The translations under genes and the position numbers were made by a program. Of a stretch of 64,000 nt of DNA, positions 49,118 through 57,577 are shown one piece after another. How positions within the stretch are numbered: the first letter of the stretch is position 1; every line of letters begins with the position of its first letter. The notes beneath the pieces are model-generated. The model searched no databases. It had not been told where the DNA came from and worked only from the letters and a program-made list of their open reading frames with translations. Source of the DNA: Bacteroidota bacterium (GTDB taxonomy: Bacteria > Bacteroidota > Bacteroidia > Sphingobacteriales > Sphingobacteriaceae); assembly GCA_026224775.1 (NCBI GenBank), contig JAMFRP010000018.1, positions 1 through 64,000 of the forward strand. Reading direction: 5' to 3'.

Positions 49118-49191
49118 AAATACTACAATTGTTATTGCAGGTATTTACGAAAGTATTGTTTAAACGGTTTTTTGAATTAAGATAATAATAC

Positions 49192-49674
49192 TTAAGGGCG
49201 GTTGCTCATTTCAGCCAGTATGGCTCTTAAAAACTCAGTAGGATGTTGTGAACCAATAATATACACCAGGCCATCCCGGTCTGTTAAGTGTATAGCTTCT
49301 TTGCCGCCAGTATAAAAACGGATGGTTCCTTTACTATGCAGGTTATAAACAGGGTTATTAAACAGGTAGCGGCTATATTCGCCTTTTTCCGCTTTAACGA
49401 TGCTGTTTAAGTCAATTTTTACCAGGCGGGTAGTCCACAAACCATCAAGCAAAATGCTTTTATTAATAACACGTGTGCGGAAGTGCAGCAGGAAACCCAT
49501 AATGATAGAAATAACCAGAATGGCAAAACCAACCACCACCAATAAGGCATTAGACCGCTGATCGGTAAAAAAGTAGGCAGCAAAACAAAACATCGACATT
49601 ACCAGGCGTATGGTAATAGGAATAAACTCCCTGCCCAGGTATTGTTTTTCAATAAAATCGGGTTTATCGCTCAT
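49192..49674 (-). CDS. Small membrane protein with PH-like domain
   Basis: The 160-residue protein has two transmembrane helices (about 22-38 and 43-60: LVVVGFAILVISIIMGFLLHF), followed by a cytosolic beta-rich part (RVINKSILLDGLWTTRLVKIDLNSI..., GTIRFYTGGKEAIHLTDRDGLVYII). This arrangement resembles bacterial PH-domain membrane proteins. The function is unknown. It overlaps the tilS stop by 4 bp, so it is probably cotranscribed with tilS. Confidence 0.75.
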   Translation of the reverse strand: MSDKPDFIEKQYLGREFIPITIRLVMSMFCFAAYFFTDQRSNALLVVVGFAILVISIIMGFLLHFRTRVINKSILLDGLWTTRLVKIDLNSIVKAEKGEYSRYLFNNPVYNLHSKGTIRFYTGGKEAIHLTDRDGLVYIIGSQHPTEFLRAILAEMSNRP

Positions 49675-51002
49675 GTTTTAATTAATTCGAATATAGTAAC
49701 TTTTTTAGTGTTTTTGCTCACTTTGTAATGTTCGCTGCTGCGATAACCGGCAAGCCAAATGATGTCGCCATTTCCGTTTATCAATAGCGGTATTTGTATT
49801 TTTTGATGCACCGGTATTTTTTGGTCGATGAAATAATCACTCAGTTTTTTCCTGGTTTTCATCCCCAGCGGGTAAAAATAATCACTTTGCTGCCAGGCAC
49901 GGATGGTTAGCGGATAAACCAACAGATCAGCATCAATACTTACGGCTAAGGGGTTGTCTTTTACAATAAGCGGACTGTCATCGTGCAGCAGGGTTATTTT
50001 GTAGTTGTTATAATTAACCACATAGTTATTTGGATTGATAGTTATTTCAGCCTGATGATTCGTTTTCTTGGTAAGGATGATATTTTCCCTGTCGAGGATT
50101 AGCCTGTAACTTAAACTTTCAAAAAACCTACCCGAATGTTTATCCAGCGAAGCGATCAAATCATCAACCGTTGTTCCATTAAAACCATAGGGTTGTAGCA
50201 GATTAAATAACAACAATCGTTTTGGTTCCAGGTTTCTTACCGCTTCCAATGGCAGATGAATTTCATTCTCTTTTTGAATAAGCAAGTCTTTCTTTAATTC
50301 TGATAACTTTAATTCCAGTAGGGTTTCCATGTCCCTGAAATGCTGCAAATTGTTTTCGAAGGTTTTTTCCAGCCCAGGGTTTAGTTCCTTAAGCCTGGGG
50401 ATAACTTCGTGGCGTATTTTGTTGCGGGCGTATTTTACAGATGAATTGGAGCTGTCTTCCACATAAGAGAACTCATTTTTTTGGATCAATTGCTGAATAT
50501 CCTCACGGTTCAGGAATAACAATGGCCTCACCAGGTCACTGTTTTTGGGTAAAATGCCATGCAAACCAGCTATTCCTGTGCCTCGGGTAAGGTTTAACAA
50601 TATTGTTTCAATCGTGTCGTTTTGATGATGCGCGAGTGCAATAGCATCATAACCATGCTGTTGCTTAACTTGTTGAAACCACTGATAGCGTAAATCGCGG
50701 GCTGCCATCTGGATAGAGATCTTGTGATTGGCGGCATAGTCGGTGGTATCAAAGTTGATGGTGTAAAATGGCACGCCGAATTGTTGAGCAAGTTTTTTGC
50801 AAAATTCCTGGTCGGCAAAGGCATCATCGCCGCGCAACTGAAAGTTACAATGAGCAATGCTAAAATTATACCCGGCCGCCTTTAACAGGTGCGCCATTAA
50901 AACAGAATCCATGCCACCGCTAATCGCGGCAAGCACTTTGCCGGCAGGTTTGAACAATTTATTTTGTTCAATAAAATCAGTAAATTGTTTAACTGGCAGC
51001 AT
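49671..51002 (-). CDS. tilS: tRNA(Ile)-lysidine synthase
   Basis: The 443-residue enzyme joins lysine to the wobble cytidine of tRNA-Ile (CAU). The PP-loop motif AAISGGMDSVLMAHLL is at about 26-41, followed by AHCNFQLRGDDAFAD, HHQNDTIETILLNLTRGTGIAGLHG and a TilS-type C-terminal substrate-binding domain (KTRKKLSDYFIDQKIP). The length and domain order are typical. It is divergent from the OstA-like gene with a 51-bp gap. Confidence 0.95.
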   Translation of the reverse strand: MLPVKQFTDFIEQNKLFKPAGKVLAAISGGMDSVLMAHLLKAAGYNFSIAHCNFQLRGDDAFADQEFCKKLAQQFGVPFYTINFDTTDYAANHKISIQMAARDLRYQWFQQVKQQHGYDAIALAHHQNDTIETILLNLTRGTGIAGLHGILPKNSDLVRPLLFLNREDIQQLIQKNEFSYVEDSSNSSVKYARNKIRHEVIPRLKELNPGLEKTFENNLQHFRDMETLLELKLSELKKDLLIQKENEIHLPLEAVRNLEPKRLLLFNLLQPYGFNGTTVDDLIASLDKHSGRFFESLSYRLILDRENIILTKKTNHQAEITINPNNYVVNYNNYKITLLHDDSPLIVKDNPLAVSIDADLLVYPLTIRAWQQSDYFYPLGMKTRKKLSDYFIDQKIPVHQKIQIPLLINGNGDIIWLAGYRSSEHYKVSKNTKKVTIFELIKT

Positions 51003-51040
51003 TCATCAAAATTATTAATTTAATAACCCCAACAAAAAAC

Positions 51041-51048
51041 TAATTTTG
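51041..51048 (+). promoter_or_regulatory. TAnnTTTG -7 box immediately upstream of the OstA-like gene
   Basis: TAATTTTG matches the Bacteroidota -7 consensus and ends 5 bp before the GTG at 51054, the same spacing as at cysS. It would give a nearly leaderless mRNA. No matching -33 element was confirmed. Confidence 0.4.
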
Positions 51049-51053
51049 CCATT

Positions 51054-53543
51054 GTGAGTAAATACGTTATAATTTTTTTATTACTGCTGACGGCGGGTAA
51101 TGTTATCGCCCAAAAAAAAGCGTCAAAAGTAAATTTAATTTCATCAAGTAAAAGCCAGGGTGTTAAGATCAATGGCCTGGATGTGATTAAAGTATATAAT
51201 GGCATCTGGAGCCAGGACCGCACCCGCATGAGTTCGGATAGCGCATACTTTTATCAAAGCGCCAATGCTTTTGATGCCTTTGGCCATGTAGCCATCAATC
51301 AGGGTGATACATTAAATATTTACTCAGACAAGCTGAATTATAATGGCAATACCAAAGTTGCCATATTAACCGACAACGTGAAAATGGTTGATAAGGAAGC
51401 AACCTTAACCACCAACTTTTTCAATTATAACACGGCTACCCGCATTGGCACTTATACTAATGGTGGTAAGCTGGTGAGTAAAACTAATACGCTGGTAAGC
51501 CAGAACGGTTATTATTTCGCGGGTACTCATGATGCTTATTTCAGGTATAATGTGGTTTGTACTACCAATGACGCGATGATTTATACCGATACCATGCGCT
51601 ATAACTCGCAAACACGTATAAATTATTTTTATGGCCCAACCCGCATTTATGGCACAAAGGATAAGGATACCCTTTTAACCGATAATGGTACTTATAACAC
51701 CATAGTTGAGCAGGCGCTGTTCACCAAGAATAACTTATATAAACAAGGTACTAAATCACTAACCGGCGATACATTGTTTTATGACAGGCTGAAAGGTTAC
51801 GGGCGATCTGTTAAACATGTTACTTTTAATGATGATGAGCAGAAAATTACGATTAAAGGTGGCTTGGGTACTTATTTTAAGAAGAATGACCTGACGATAG
51901 TTACCCGCGATCCTTACGTGGTTTTGGTTACTGAAAACGCAGATTCGACTAAAAAGGATACTTCAAAAGTTTTGCCGCCTCCGCCTCAAACTAAAAAAGA
52001 TCTTAAAAAGCAGTTAGCCGATAATAAGACTAAAGCTGAGGCTGGTAAACTGCCGGGGCAGCAACAATTAATTAACCAGGTAAATAGCAAATTGACCATG
52101 CCGGTCATCGATTCATTCCGGAAAAAGATGCCGAACAAAATGAGTGTGGATTCGGCCGGGAAAACACTATCGGCACAAAGCAAAAAAATAAGTATGCCCG
52201 ATCTCGGTAAAATAAAATCGGGCATAAAGAATTTGCAAAAAGGCAAGTTGGACACTAACGAAATTGTAACGAGCAAGCAACCGATTATTCCCAAGGATAC
52301 AAGCAAGGTTAAAAAGGATTCGGTTTATATGTCGGCTGATACGATAGAGACGCGGATACTGACATATAAAGAACTTCTTGTGCTACAGGAGCAGGAACGG
52401 TTATCGCATATTAGAGATACTACGATTAAAAAAACACCATCTATCATTTATAAGGTTGCACCTAAGTTTTTGAGTATAGATGCTCCAAAAATTGCAAGGG
52501 ATACCAGCTATCATCACCGGGATTATTTTGGGCGCCCGAAACCTAAGCCAGTAGTGCAGGTGAAGCCGAAGAAGGACCAGATTATAGCTAAGAGCAAAAA
52601 GGTTGTTAAAGTCGATTCCACATTTTTAGACCGGAAAACAGTATTGAAAGATACTGCCAGGATAAGAATTTTGTATGCCTTCCATGGTGCAAAAATATTT
52701 AAGTCGGACTTGCAGGCAAAGGCGGATTCGATGTTTTACAGTAACAGCGACTCCACCATACGATGTTATACCAAGCCTATGATATGGACACAGGGTTCGC
52801 AATTGTCCGGTGATACTGTCAAACTCATCATGAAAAACAAAAAGCTGGATAAGATGGATATGTACCCCAATGCTTTTATTGTAAATATTGAGAAAAATGA
52901 TTCCACGCATTTTAACCAGGTTGGCGGCAAGAAGATGCGGGGCTTTTTTAAGGATAATAAATTAGGCCGTGTGTTTTTTGACGGTAATGTGGAGTGTATA
53001 TATTTTGTGCACGACAGCACAACCCATTTAGTTACGGATATGCAGCGGTCATTCGCGAGCAGGATGCGCTTAAACTTAAAGAATAATGAGGTAACCGATC
53101 TTGCCTTTTTAACCAAACCCGATCACCGTTATATACCTATCGAAAAGGTTAAGGATGATGAAAAGATATTAAAAGGCTTTATATGGAAACCGAAGGATAG
53201 GCCAATATCCAAAGAGTCGGTGCTGCCATCATACAATAAGGCGCGTGATACCACTACCAAACATGTTGCCGGGGTGCCTCGCCCTAAAAAGATGTATTCG
53301 GGCAAAGATAAGGCTATCGACAAGGCTTTGCCAGGTGTAAAAGCGGCGGCAGATAGTGTATTGAATAAACAAAACGGAGGTTTACCAAATGGCTTACCCG
53401 GAACTAATAGTAAAGCTGATAGCACTACTAAACAAACACCTGTTATTAAGCCCGCTGTGATAAATGCGAAGAAGGATTCAACTGCTGCTAAACCAATTAG
53501 TTTGGGGCCGCCAATTAATGCGAAAAAGGATACTGTAAAGTAA
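51054..53543 (+). CDS. OstA/LptA-like LPS-transport periplasmic protein with long C-terminal extension
   Basis: The 829-residue protein starts with GTG and a signal peptide (MSKYVIIFLLLLTAGNVIAQ). The N-terminal 250 residues have the OstA/LptA-type beta-jellyroll pattern (SDSAYFYQSANAFDAFGHVAINQGDTLNIYSDKLNYNG...). A Lys/Ser/Pro-rich linker and a second, similar OstA-like part at about 540-720 follow (ADSMFYSNSDSTIRCYTKPMIW...GDTV). The last 110 residues are low-complexity (KKDST.AK). OstA-like proteins take part in LPS transport across the periplasm. It is much longer than LptA and probably spans a larger bridge. Confidence 0.82.
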   Translation: MSKYVIIFLLLLTAGNVIAQKKASKVNLISSSKSQGVKINGLDVIKVYNGIWSQDRTRMSSDSAYFYQSANAFDAFGHVAINQGDTLNIYSDKLNYNGNTKVAILTDNVKMVDKEATLTTNFFNYNTATRIGTYTNGGKLVSKTNTLVSQNGYYFAGTHDAYFRYNVVCTTNDAMIYTDTMRYNSQTRINYFYGPTRIYGTKDKDTLLTDNGTYNTIVEQALFTKNNLYKQGTKSLTGDTLFYDRLKGYGRSVKHVTFNDDEQKITIKGGLGTYFKKNDLTIVTRDPYVVLVTENADSTKKDTSKVLPPPPQTKKDLKKQLADNKTKAEAGKLPGQQQLINQVNSKLTMPVIDSFRKKMPNKMSVDSAGKTLSAQSKKISMPDLGKIKSGIKNLQKGKLDTNEIVTSKQPIIPKDTSKVKKDSVYMSADTIETRILTYKELLVLQEQERLSHIRDTTIKKTPSIIYKVAPKFLSIDAPKIARDTSYHHRDYFGRPKPKPVVQVKPKKDQIIAKSKKVVKVDSTFLDRKTVLKDTARIRILYAFHGAKIFKSDLQAKADSMFYSNSDSTIRCYTKPMIWTQGSQLSGDTVKLIMKNKKLDKMDMYPNAFIVNIEKNDSTHFNQVGGKKMRGFFKDNKLGRVFFDGNVECIYFVHDSTTHLVTDMQRSFASRMRLNLKNNEVTDLAFLTKPDHRYIPIEKVKDDEKILKGFIWKPKDRPISKESVLPSYNKARDTTTKHVAGVPRPKKMYSGKDKAIDKALPGVKAAADSVLNKQNGGLPNGLPGTNSKADSTTKQTPVIKPAVINAKKDSTAAKPISLGPPINAKKDTVK

Positions 53544-53696
53544 ATTTCGGCCTCAAAACATACCGTGTAAATGTGTTTTGTATTGATGAAAAATCTTTCA
53601 CAAAACACTTGGAAATTAGCGACTTTGTGTTTAACTTAGTGTAACCAATTTGCAAACCTAAATTGCAATAAAAAAGATAAACCAGGAGAAATCGCT

Positions 53697-53873
53697 ATGA
53701 AAAAGAAATCTACTGTAGTTAATCAGCCGGATAAGACTGAAGCTATCAAGCCAGAAGTGTTAATGCCACAAAATCACATTCAAATTAACCATTCAGCGCA
53801 CTCGCTATGCGATCATTCGCATGGCCGGTCTAAATTTGCGTTTGGCAGCGACCGAGGGCCCGCATTTTTTTAA
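53697..53873 (+). CDS. Small His-containing protein of 58 residues
   Basis: This ORF runs MKKKSTVVNQPDKTEAIK... to ...GSDRGPAFF, with a TAA at 53871. It has an AGGAG Shine-Dalgarno-like box at 53684-53688, 8 bp before the ATG; such a box is unusual in this phylum and supports translation. It is basic at the N-terminus, and its middle holds six His and one Cys (NHIQINHSAHSLCDHSHG), which could bind a metal. No family is recognised. It lies between the OstA-like gene and the convergent cytidine deaminase, with its stop 9 bp from the stop of that gene. Confidence 0.6.
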   Translation: MKKKSTVVNQPDKTEAIKPEVLMPQNHIQINHSAHSLCDHSHGRSKFAFGSDRGPAFF

Positions 53874-53881
53874 ACGGGTGT

Positions 53882-54373
53882 TTACTGCGTGATCAACCTG
53901 TCTTCAAAAAATAAGAAAGGCAGTTGGTTTTGTATGCCCTTTATTTTCCAGATGGGGCCTTGCTGGCAATAAAGGATAATATTGATCTGCTGATTCTGCT
54001 TTTTTTCGTATTCGGCTAAAACTTGCAGGCATGAGCCGCATGAGGTAATTGGCTTAGTGATCGTAAACTCATCAGAATGTGCTGTAATAGCCATCGTAAC
54101 GATAGGGTCATCGGGATGATTAGCTCCCCAGTAAAATAGCGCTACACGCTCCGCACATAGGCCTGATGGATATGCTACGTTTTCCTGGTTACTGGCATGT
54201 ATTATTTTACCGCTTTGTAATTCCATAGCCACACCCACCCTGAATTTTGAATATGGTGAATGTGAGTTTTTTAGCGATTTAACGCTTTCAAGGCAGAGGT
54301 GTTTGTCGGATGTATTAAGTTCGTGTAAGTTATCGTACTCCTGAAAAGCTATTTTTATTTCGTGATTTACCAT
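53882..54373 (-). CDS. cdd: Cytidine deaminase
   Basis: The 163-residue enzyme deaminates cytidine and deoxycytidine in pyrimidine salvage. The zinc site is clear: GLCAERVALFYWGA (Cys-Ala-Glu) and PITSCGSCLQVLAEYE (the two other Cys ligands). The N-terminal SKFRVGVAMELQSGK segment matches the family. It is slightly longer than the usual homotetrameric enzyme (about 130-150). The ATG at 54371-54373 is kept. Confidence 0.95.
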   Translation of the reverse strand: MVNHEIKIAFQEYDNLHELNTSDKHLCLESVKSLKNSHSPYSKFRVGVAMELQSGKIIHASNQENVAYPSGLCAERVALFYWGANHPDDPIVTMAITAHSDEFTITKPITSCGSCLQVLAEYEKKQNQQINIILYCQQGPIWKIKGIQNQLPFLFFEDRLITQ

Positions 54374-54474
54374 TATGTATCCCCGTAAAATTGTGGGGGA
54401 TACAAGATAGGTAAAAATTTAATTAAGATGCAATAGGATAATTTAAAAGGATGTTATCGCTATGTCGCATAGAG

Positions 54475-54613
54475 TTTTGGCTAAAGCCGCAAAAATGCGC
54501 TAATCATTACCGTCAGCTAAAGCAGACGGCAATGATTAATCAAAAACTATAACAAATTCATTGCCGTTGGCTTTAGCCAACGGATGTTAATCAGACTAAT
54601 TGGCTTTAGCCAA
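54475..54613. repeat. Cluster of palindromic repeats with TTGGCTTTAGCCAA core
   Basis: Several related palindromes lie in the 264-bp gap between cdd and topoisomerase IV. They are TTTTGGCTAAAGCC at 54475-54488, an imperfect 38-bp palindrome at 54501-54538 (TAATCATT..CCGTC.GCTaaAGC.GACGG..AATGATTA), a perfect 20-bp CCGTTGGCTTTAGCCAACGG at 54564-54583, and TTGGCTTTAGCCAA at 54600-54613. All share the GCTTTAGC/GCTaaAGC core. This looks like a mobile REP-like family. Confidence 0.85.
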
Positions 54614-54637
54614 ACAGCACCCACTGATTTTTGGAAA

Positions 54638-56530
54638 CTACACCGCTACATCCAACGTTACGCTTTCCAAATCCTCCGCCACCAATGGGTTGATGCTTTC
54701 ATCATCCTTCTCAACGCGTAGGTTGTTTACAATGTGCTGTTGGCGGGTTGGTGTGTTTTTGCCCATGAAGTATTCCAGTAAACCTTTGATGTTAGCATCC
54801 TTCAGGATAACCGGGTCAAGGCGGATGTCTTTACCAATGAATAAGCCAAACTCTTCCGGCGAGATCTCTCCCAAGCCTTTAAATCGGGTTATTTCGGGCT
54901 TGGTGCCTAACTTGGCTATGGCATTACGGCGTTCTTCATCGCTGTAGCAATAAATGGTTTCTTTTTTATTACGCACGCGGAATAATGGTGTCTGCAAGAT
55001 AAACACATGCCCAGCCTTTACCAGATCCGGGAAGAATTGCAAGAAGAAGGTCATTAACAGCAATCGGATGTGCATACCGTCAACATCAGCATCGGTAGCT
55101 ATTACAATGTTGTTGTAACGCAGGCCATCTAAACCATCCTCAATATTTAAAGCGTGTTGCAGCAGGTTAAACTCTTCGTTTTCGTAAACCACTTTTTTGG
55201 TTAGTCCGTAGCAGTTTAGTGGTTTTCCCTTTAAACTGAATACCGCCTGTGTTTGTACATCGCGCGATTTGGTGATAGAACCGCTTGCTGAGTCACCTTC
55301 GGTGATGAATAGGGTGGTATCCTGCTTACGTTCGTGGGTGTCTTCAAAATGCAATTTGCAGTCGCGGAGTTTACGGTTGTGCAATGATGCTTTTTTGGCG
55401 CGCTCGTTAGCCAGTTTTTTAATACCGGCAATATCCTTACGCTCCCGCTCTGATTGCATAATGCGTTTAAGCAAAGCATCGGCGACGGCTGGATTTTTAT
55501 GCAGATAGTTGTCAAGATCTTTCTTAACAAAATCATTAATAAAGCCACGAACAGATGGCCCGTCTGGCCCAACGTTTTGCGAGCCCAGTTTGGTTTTGGT
55601 TTGCGACTCAAATACCGGTTCCTGAACTTTTATGGCGATGGCCGCGACGATAGATGCACGTACATCCGAAGCGTCAAATTCTTTTTTATAAAACTCGCGG
55701 ATGGTTTTTACCACTGCTTCGCGGAAAGCCGCCTGATGAGTACCGCCCTGTGTAGTATGCTGCCCGTTAACGAATGAATAATACTCTTCGCCGTATTGCT
55801 GACCGTGGGTCATGGCTATCTCAATATCTTCACCTTTAAGGTGAATGATTGGGTAGCGAATATTTTCCACATCGGTGTTTTTATTCAGCAGATCATAAAG
55901 ACCACGTTCTGATAAATACTTCTGACCATTAAAGTTGATGGTCAATCCCGCGTTCAGGAACACATAGTTCCAGATCATGTTCTCAACAAATTCCGGTATA
56001 AAGCGGTAATGCCTGAAAATGGTATCATCAGGCAAAAAGTTAATGGCGGCGCCATTGCGCTGCGATGTTTCCTTTTCGGCTTCATCGCGAATTAGCTCGC
56101 CTTTAGCAAATTCAGCAATTTTGGTACGGCCGTCACGATAAGATTGTACGGTAAAACTATTCGACAAAGCATTTACCGCTTTGGTACCCACACCATTTAA
56201 TCCTACCGATTTTTGGAAAGCCTTACTATCGTATTTACCACCGGTATTTATTTTAGATACGCAATCAATCACTTTTCCCAGGGGGATGCCGCGGCCATAA
56301 TCGCGCACGGCCACCTTATGGTCGCTCATGCTGATTTCGATAGATCGGCCTGCGCCCATCACAAACTCATCAATAGAGTTATCTACAATCTCCTTCAGCA
56401 AAACATAAACACCATCATCATAAGCTGATCCATCGCCTAGCTTGCCAATATACATGCCGGGGCGTAAACGGATATGCTCTTTCCAGTCTAACGACCGTAT
56501 ACTATCATCATCGTAATTTACTTCTGCCAT
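54638..56530 (-). CDS. parE: DNA topoisomerase IV subunit B
   Basis: The 630-residue type IIA topoisomerase ATPase subunit has the GHKL domain ([55 protein letters not shown]), the transducer segment and the TOPRIM domain ([21 protein letters not shown]). Together with ParC (not in this window) it decatenates DNA. The length of 630 fits ParE/GyrB; the ParE assignment over GyrB rests on the shorter, Bacteroidota ParE-like pattern and is an inference. The gap downstream holds the palindromic repeats. Confidence 0.9.
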   Translation of the reverse strand: MAEVNYDDDSIRSLDWKEHIRLRPGMYIGKLGDGSAYDDGVYVLLKEIVDNSIDEFVMGAGRSIEISMSDHKVAVRDYGRGIPLGKVIDCVSKINTGGKYDSKAFQKSVGLNGVGTKAVNALSNSFTVQSYRDGRTKIAEFAKGELIRDEAEKETSQRNGAAINFLPDDTIFRHYRFIPEFVENMIWNYVFLNAGLTINFNGQKYLSERGLYDLLNKNTDVENIRYPIIHLKGEDIEIAMTHGQQYGEEYYSFVNGQHTTQGGTHQAAFREAVVKTIREFYKKEFDASDVRASIVAAIAIKVQEPVFESQTKTKLGSQNVGPDGPSVRGFINDFVKKDLDNYLHKNPAVADALLKRIMQSERERKDIAGIKKLANERAKKASLHNRKLRDCKLHFEDTHERKQDTTLFITEGDSASGSITKSRDVQTQAVFSLKGKPLNCYGLTKKVVYENEEFNLLQHALNIEDGLDGLRYNNIVIATDADVDGMHIRLLLMTFFLQFFPDLVKAGHVFILQTPLFRVRNKKETIYCYSDEERRNAIAKLGTKPEITRFKGLGEISPEEFGLFIGKDIRLDPVILKDANIKGLLEYFMGKNTPTRQQHIVNNLRVEKDDESINPLVAEDLESVTLDVAV

Positions 56531-56533
56531 TTT

Positions 56534-56560
56534 TTAGTATCAAGTATTTAGTATCAAGTA
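56534..56560. repeat. Direct repeat TTAGTATCAAGTA
   Basis: Two 13-bp copies at 56534-56546 and 56548-56560, one base apart, lie just upstream of topoisomerase IV subunit B. They resemble the AATCAAGA-type units at 36991-37085 and 42711-42735. Confidence 0.6.
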
Positions 56561-56596
56561 ATTAGATTACTTGCGTGTAGGTGTACCTTTCGAGTT

Positions 56597-56660
56597 GACT
56601 CACCCCGACTGCGCTGCGCTGGTCGATCCTCTCTTCGCCTGCGGCGGAAAGAGGGTAAGC
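56597..56660. repeat. Dispersed intergenic repeat, family A copy 2
   Basis: Blocks GACTCACCCCGAC, GCGCTGCGCTGGTCGATC, CTCTCTTCGCC and GCGGCGGAAAGAGGGTAAGC appear in the same order as at 27469-27532 and 61696-61758. It lies in the 227-bp gap upstream of topoisomerase IV subunit B. The rest of that gap is AT-rich and has no other supported feature. Confidence 0.88.
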
Positions 56661-56757
56661 TTCACAAGACGGAGCTTTTACCTCTTCCTACAAAAATAAA
56701 ATATTGGGGCTGAAATGCGAATGCAATTATGTTAACTTATTAACAAAATCGGGGGTT

Positions 56758-57387
56758 TCAGGGAGTGAATTTAAAAGAATGACTAACACTGTTTACATCA
56801 CGGTAAAAATCAGGGTCTTTATAATTGGTAAAAAAGATGGCGACCAGCGTTCCGGTGTGATTTTTTTGCAGGGAAACGATCAGTGCATATTTGTAATGAT
56901 GAATTACCTGCATATCGCGCAGGTTTAACAAATATGATTTGCCCGCATCGGCATTATACTCATCGAGTACATCCGCGGGGATATTGCGCACCATGTAGTT
57001 GTTGTTGCCTGTTAGTCCTATCGCATAGGCTTTGCCAATATCTACATACATAGAGTCAGGATTGGCAAGTTCCGTTTTTTTGTTGTTCTGGGCGTTTTGA
57101 TAGCTCACCCAATTCTGCTTTTGTGATCGAACCATTAACCAGATTTCGCAATTATGTTGAGGTTCTTCCAGTGCGAAATCAAAAGAGAAGTAGTCGTTGT
57201 TTATTGCCTTAACTTCCTTAAATCCTGGTGGGAATGTAAATTTAAGATCAGCTTCTTTTAATAAAAGATAAAAATCTTTGCGTTGATTATTTGTCTGTAG
57301 ACGTTTGTTTTGGGCAAAAGCATATGAGCTGCAATAAAAAAATATTGCAAAGAATACTATAAATAATAGAGGTTTAGACTGCTTCAC
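56758..57387 (-). CDS. Unknown exported protein of 209 residues
   Basis: A clear signal peptide (MKQSKPLLFIVFFAIFFYCSSYAFAQ) precedes a soluble, mixed alpha/beta domain with no motif I can name. The strands FTFPPGFKEVKAINNDYFSFDFALEEPQHNCEIWLMVR and YALIVSLQKNHTGTLVAIFFTNY stand out. It is probably periplasmic. It is divergent from the peptide-binding lipoprotein gene with a 190-bp AT-rich gap. Confidence 0.7.
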   Translation of the reverse strand: MKQSKPLLFIVFFAIFFYCSSYAFAQNKRLQTNNQRKDFYLLLKEADLKFTFPPGFKEVKAINNDYFSFDFALEEPQHNCEIWLMVRSQKQNWVSYQNAQNNKKTELANPDSMYVDIGKAYAIGLTGNNNYMVRNIPADVLDEYNADAGKSYLLNLRDMQVIHHYKYALIVSLQKNHTGTLVAIFFTNYKDPDFYRDVNSVSHSFKFTP

Positions 57388-57577
57388 AATAGTTTTTAAT
57401 CCTTAGGGAAAACAAAAAACTCAATAATCTAAGTTAAGCGAAATTTTTTTAACTATAGAATATTTATTAATAAATATTAAACAATATGATTTCAATAAAT
57501 TACTTATTGTAAAATAATAAATAGAGCATATTACTAAGTTAAGATGAACAACCACATTTTAACGATATTAGCAGTAT

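Noticed and set aside
53129..53608. Minus-strand ORF of 159 codons opposite the OstA-like gene
   Set aside because: It overlaps the low-complexity Lys/Ser-rich C-terminus, which is known to create false open frames.
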